Positions 62,366-64,000 of a stretch of 64,000 bases of DNA are shown piece after piece. This DNA comes from Pigmentiphaga litoralis. Lineage in GTDB: Bacteria > Pseudomonadota > Gammaproteobacteria > Burkholderiales > Burkholderiaceae_B. The position numbers and the translations under genes are program-made. Where the stretch lies: contig NZ_JACCBP010000002.1 of NCBI RefSeq assembly GCF_013408655.1, positions 372,001-436,000 on the forward strand, given 5' to 3'. Below the pieces are notes generated by a model. The model was not told the origin of the DNA, ran no database searches, and worked only from the letters and a program-made list of their open reading frames with translations. Each line of letters opens with the position of its first letter. Within the stretch, counting starts at the first letter, position 1.

Positions 62366-63418
62366 GTGAACCTATCGTGTCGCAAGCTCTTACGTCGTCA
62401 CCGGCGCGTCCGGCAAGTCATGTTGACCGCAGCGGTTGCCTCTGCCTGCGGCAGCGCCGGTGCGCAGTCCGCCGTGTCGGTATCCGGCGCGGTTGACGCC
62501 GGCATCGCCTACGTCAAGACCGACAGCACCTCGCAAATGCAATTGGCCACCGGCAGCATCGCGGCCAGCAGCCTGGTGTTCCAGGGCACCGAAAACCTGG
62601 GCCGGGGCTACAACGCCTTCTTCCTGCTGCGCACCCTGTTCTTTACCGACACGGGCGAAGTCAGCGCGAACCGCCTGTACGGGTCGGAATCCAAGGTCGG
62701 CCTGTCGGGCCCGCAAGGCCGCATCGAAGCCGGCCGCCTGTTCAACCCGACCCACCAGGCGCTCGTCTTCAAATCGCCGTCGCAGTCCAACTTTGCCGGC
62801 GCGTTCAACATGGCGATCGGCGGCTACCAGCCCTACTGGAACGACTCGGTGCGCTACACCACGCCAAACCTGTATGGCGCGACCTTTGCCGTGCAGCACA
62901 GCTTTGGCGACACAGGTGTCTCGGGCAACAACAATGCGGCCGGCACCGCGTACGCCATCAACTACGACCTGGGCAACCTGTCGCTGTCGGGCATCTACGA
63001 AACGGTATCGACCGTGGCCTTGCCGGCCGTCAACTACCGCGCCAAACGCAGCACCGTCATGGGGGTGTATGACTTCGGCTTCATGAAAGCCCATGCCGGG
63101 TTCTTCAACGAAAACCATGGCGGCTTTGGCGCGCCGTTGGAGTTCAACCTGTCGATCCTGGGCGTGAGCAAGGTGGTCACAGGCGCGCTGCGGGTGACCG
63201 CCGAATACGGTCACAAGGACTTCAAGAATTCGGCGAACCAGGCAAATTATGTGGGTCTGGCGGCGTTCTATTCGCTGTCCAAACGCACCACCCTGTATTC
63301 GGAAATCAATCTGATCAACAACGGGGGCGCGGCGCAGCAGGGCGTCTACCGGGGTATCGTGCCGCGACCTGGTGAAAACACCTCGGGGTATATGGTCGGC
63401 ATGCGGCATACGTTCTAA
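62366..63418 (+). CDS. Neisserial-type general porin (outer-membrane, porin_4 family)
   Basis: A GTG at 62366 with AGGAA 5 bases upstream gives 350 aa and a signal peptide with a very basic n-region (RKLLRRHRRVRQ) and cleavage after GAQ. The longer ATG frame (62270) crosses the terminator hairpin. The mature protein starts AVSVSGAVDAGIAYV and ends MVGMRHTF with C-terminal Phe, as in trimeric 16-strand porins of betaproteobacteria. It follows the hydantoinase genes and may admit their substrate. Confidence 0.9.
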   Translation: MNLSCRKLLRRHRRVRQVMLTAAVASACGSAGAQSAVSVSGAVDAGIAYVKTDSTSQMQLATGSIAASSLVFQGTENLGRGYNAFFLLRTLFFTDTGEVSANRLYGSESKVGLSGPQGRIEAGRLFNPTHQALVFKSPSQSNFAGAFNMAIGGYQPYWNDSVRYTTPNLYGATFAVQHSFGDTGVSGNNNAAGTAYAINYDLGNLSLSGIYETVSTVALPAVNYRAKRSTVMGVYDFGFMKAHAGFFNENHGGFGAPLEFNLSILGVSKVVTGALRVTAEYGHKDFKNSANQANYVGLAAFYSLSKRTTLYSEINLINNGGAAQQGVYRGIVPRPGENTSGYMVGMRHTF

Positions 63419-63576
63419 GGGGATCGTGCGTTGCGGTCCTGCGGCGATTGCAGGGTTGCCGCCGGGGTGGCGGCACGATGCCGTGTCTGTTTTTGGGTTT
63501 GTGTTTGTGTTTGTGTTGTCGCCCGTTGACGGGTGTCCGTTTTTTTGTGCTGTTCCCAGCCTAGCGAGTCCGCCTC

Positions 63577-64000
63577 ATGATTTCGAATCGACGTGCCCTG
63601 ATCCGTACCGCCTGTGTCTGGCTGGCCGCCGTAGCCTTCAGCCCATGGGGCGTGCAGGCGCAGTCCCCGGCGGCGTCGGGGTCGGCAGGTAGTTCGGCAG
63701 GGACGGCCGCGGGCGCGACGGCTGCGGGCTCGGCCGGGGCGGGCTCGGCGGGTGCGGGCTCGGCTGCGGTCGGGGCAGGTCCTGCCGGATCTTCAACCGG
63801 GTCCTGGCCGACGCGCCACGTGCGCATCATTGCGCCATTCGCCGCAGGCGGCACGGCCGACGTCTACGCCCGCCTGCTGGCGATGCACCTGCAGACGGCG
63901 CTGGCGCAACCGGTTGTCGTCGACAACCGCCCGGGCGGCAACTTCGGTATCGGCACGGAAGCGGCCGCCCGGTCCGCGCCCGATGGCTACACCTTCGTCA
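63577..64000 (+). CDS. Bug-family periplasmic receptor, 3'-partial
   Basis: The frame is open to the end of the window (141 codons visible). The N-terminus is a signal peptide (RRALIRTACVWLAAVAFSPWGVQAQ), followed by about 45 residues of Gly/Ser/Ala low-complexity linker, then the Bug domain: HVRIIAPFAAGGTADVYARLL, VVDNRPGGNFGIGTEAAARSAPDGYTF. It is the receptor of the GntR-facing gene set, next to the porin. The upstream gap carries a weak hairpin (63457-63475) and a short GTTTGT repeat (63497-63514). Confidence 0.85.
   Translation, partial: MISNRRALIRTACVWLAAVAFSPWGVQAQSPAASGSAGSSAGTAAGATAAGSAGAGSAGAGSAAVGAGPAGSSTGSWPTRHVRIIAPFAAGGTADVYARLLAMHLQTALAQPVVVDNRPGGNFGIGTEAAARSAPDGYTFV

Noticed and set aside
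1..64000. CRISPR arrays, insertion sequences, integrases, tRNA or rRNA genes
   Set aside because: None was seen. The only regular repeat array (45893-46107) has no spacers and no cas genes nearby.

Overview
Organism. The window is GC-rich and gene-dense. It carries two Bug-type (tripartite tricarboxylate) periplasmic receptors, a neisserial-type porin, and IclR- and GntR-controlled catabolic gene groups. This mix points to a betaproteobacterium of the Burkholderiales, most likely an Alcaligenaceae relative (Bordetella, Achromobacter or Pigmentiphaga type). That is inference from gene content; no rRNA or tRNA gene was recognised. All calls were made by reading the sequence and its translations, without database searches.

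Region 1 (1-32.8 kb) is an iron-siderophore locus. Three collinear NRPS genes (the first cut by the window edge) carry an Fe(II)/2-oxoglutarate hydroxylase domain, an Asp-type adenylation domain behind a degenerate condensation-like domain, and a three-module terminal synthetase with two dual epimerisation/condensation domains and a thioesterase. The thioesterase has Cys where Ser is usual. Next come a TonB-dependent receptor, an XRE regulator, ornithine N-monooxygenase, hydroxyornithine formyltransferase, a histone-deacetylase-like amidohydrolase, a PvdQ-like Ntn acylase, a FhuF-like reductase, a PvdE/SyrD-like exporter, a PepSY membrane protein and a DUF5916 outer-membrane protein. Five transcription units share the promoter-like string TAAAC-N16-CGT, always with exactly 16 bases between the boxes. 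It resembles iron-starvation ECF sigma promoters (PvdS, OrbS, MbaS). The inferred product is a mixed beta-hydroxyaspartate/hydroxamate peptide siderophore, made as an acylated precursor, trimmed in the periplasm, and taken up through the TonB receptor with reductive iron release.

Region 2 (33.4-40.3 kb) is a complete zeaxanthin-glucoside carotenoid cluster: crtE diverges from the tightly overlapping crtX-crtY-crtI-crtB, and crtZ is convergent and overlaps the end of crtB. A membrane PQQ glucose dehydrogenase follows (40.6-43.1 kb) with a clear intrinsic terminator.

Region 3 (43.3-47.6 kb) holds a toxin-first toxin-antitoxin pair and a DUF1800/DUF1501 pair. The latter two are separated by a degenerate 15-16 bp tandem repeat that fills the intergenic space.

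Region 4 (47.7-64 kb) is catabolic. An SDR, a Bug receptor and a Rieske oxygenase diverge from an IclR regulator, followed by a DapA-family aldolase/lyase, a small coupled ORF and a DUF808 membrane protein. A GntR regulator then diverges from a run of SDR, SDR, BKACE, HyuA, HyuB, porin and a Bug receptor cut by the window end. The substrate is unknown; the enzymes suggest an N-heterocycle, lactam or ketone/beta-keto acid route.
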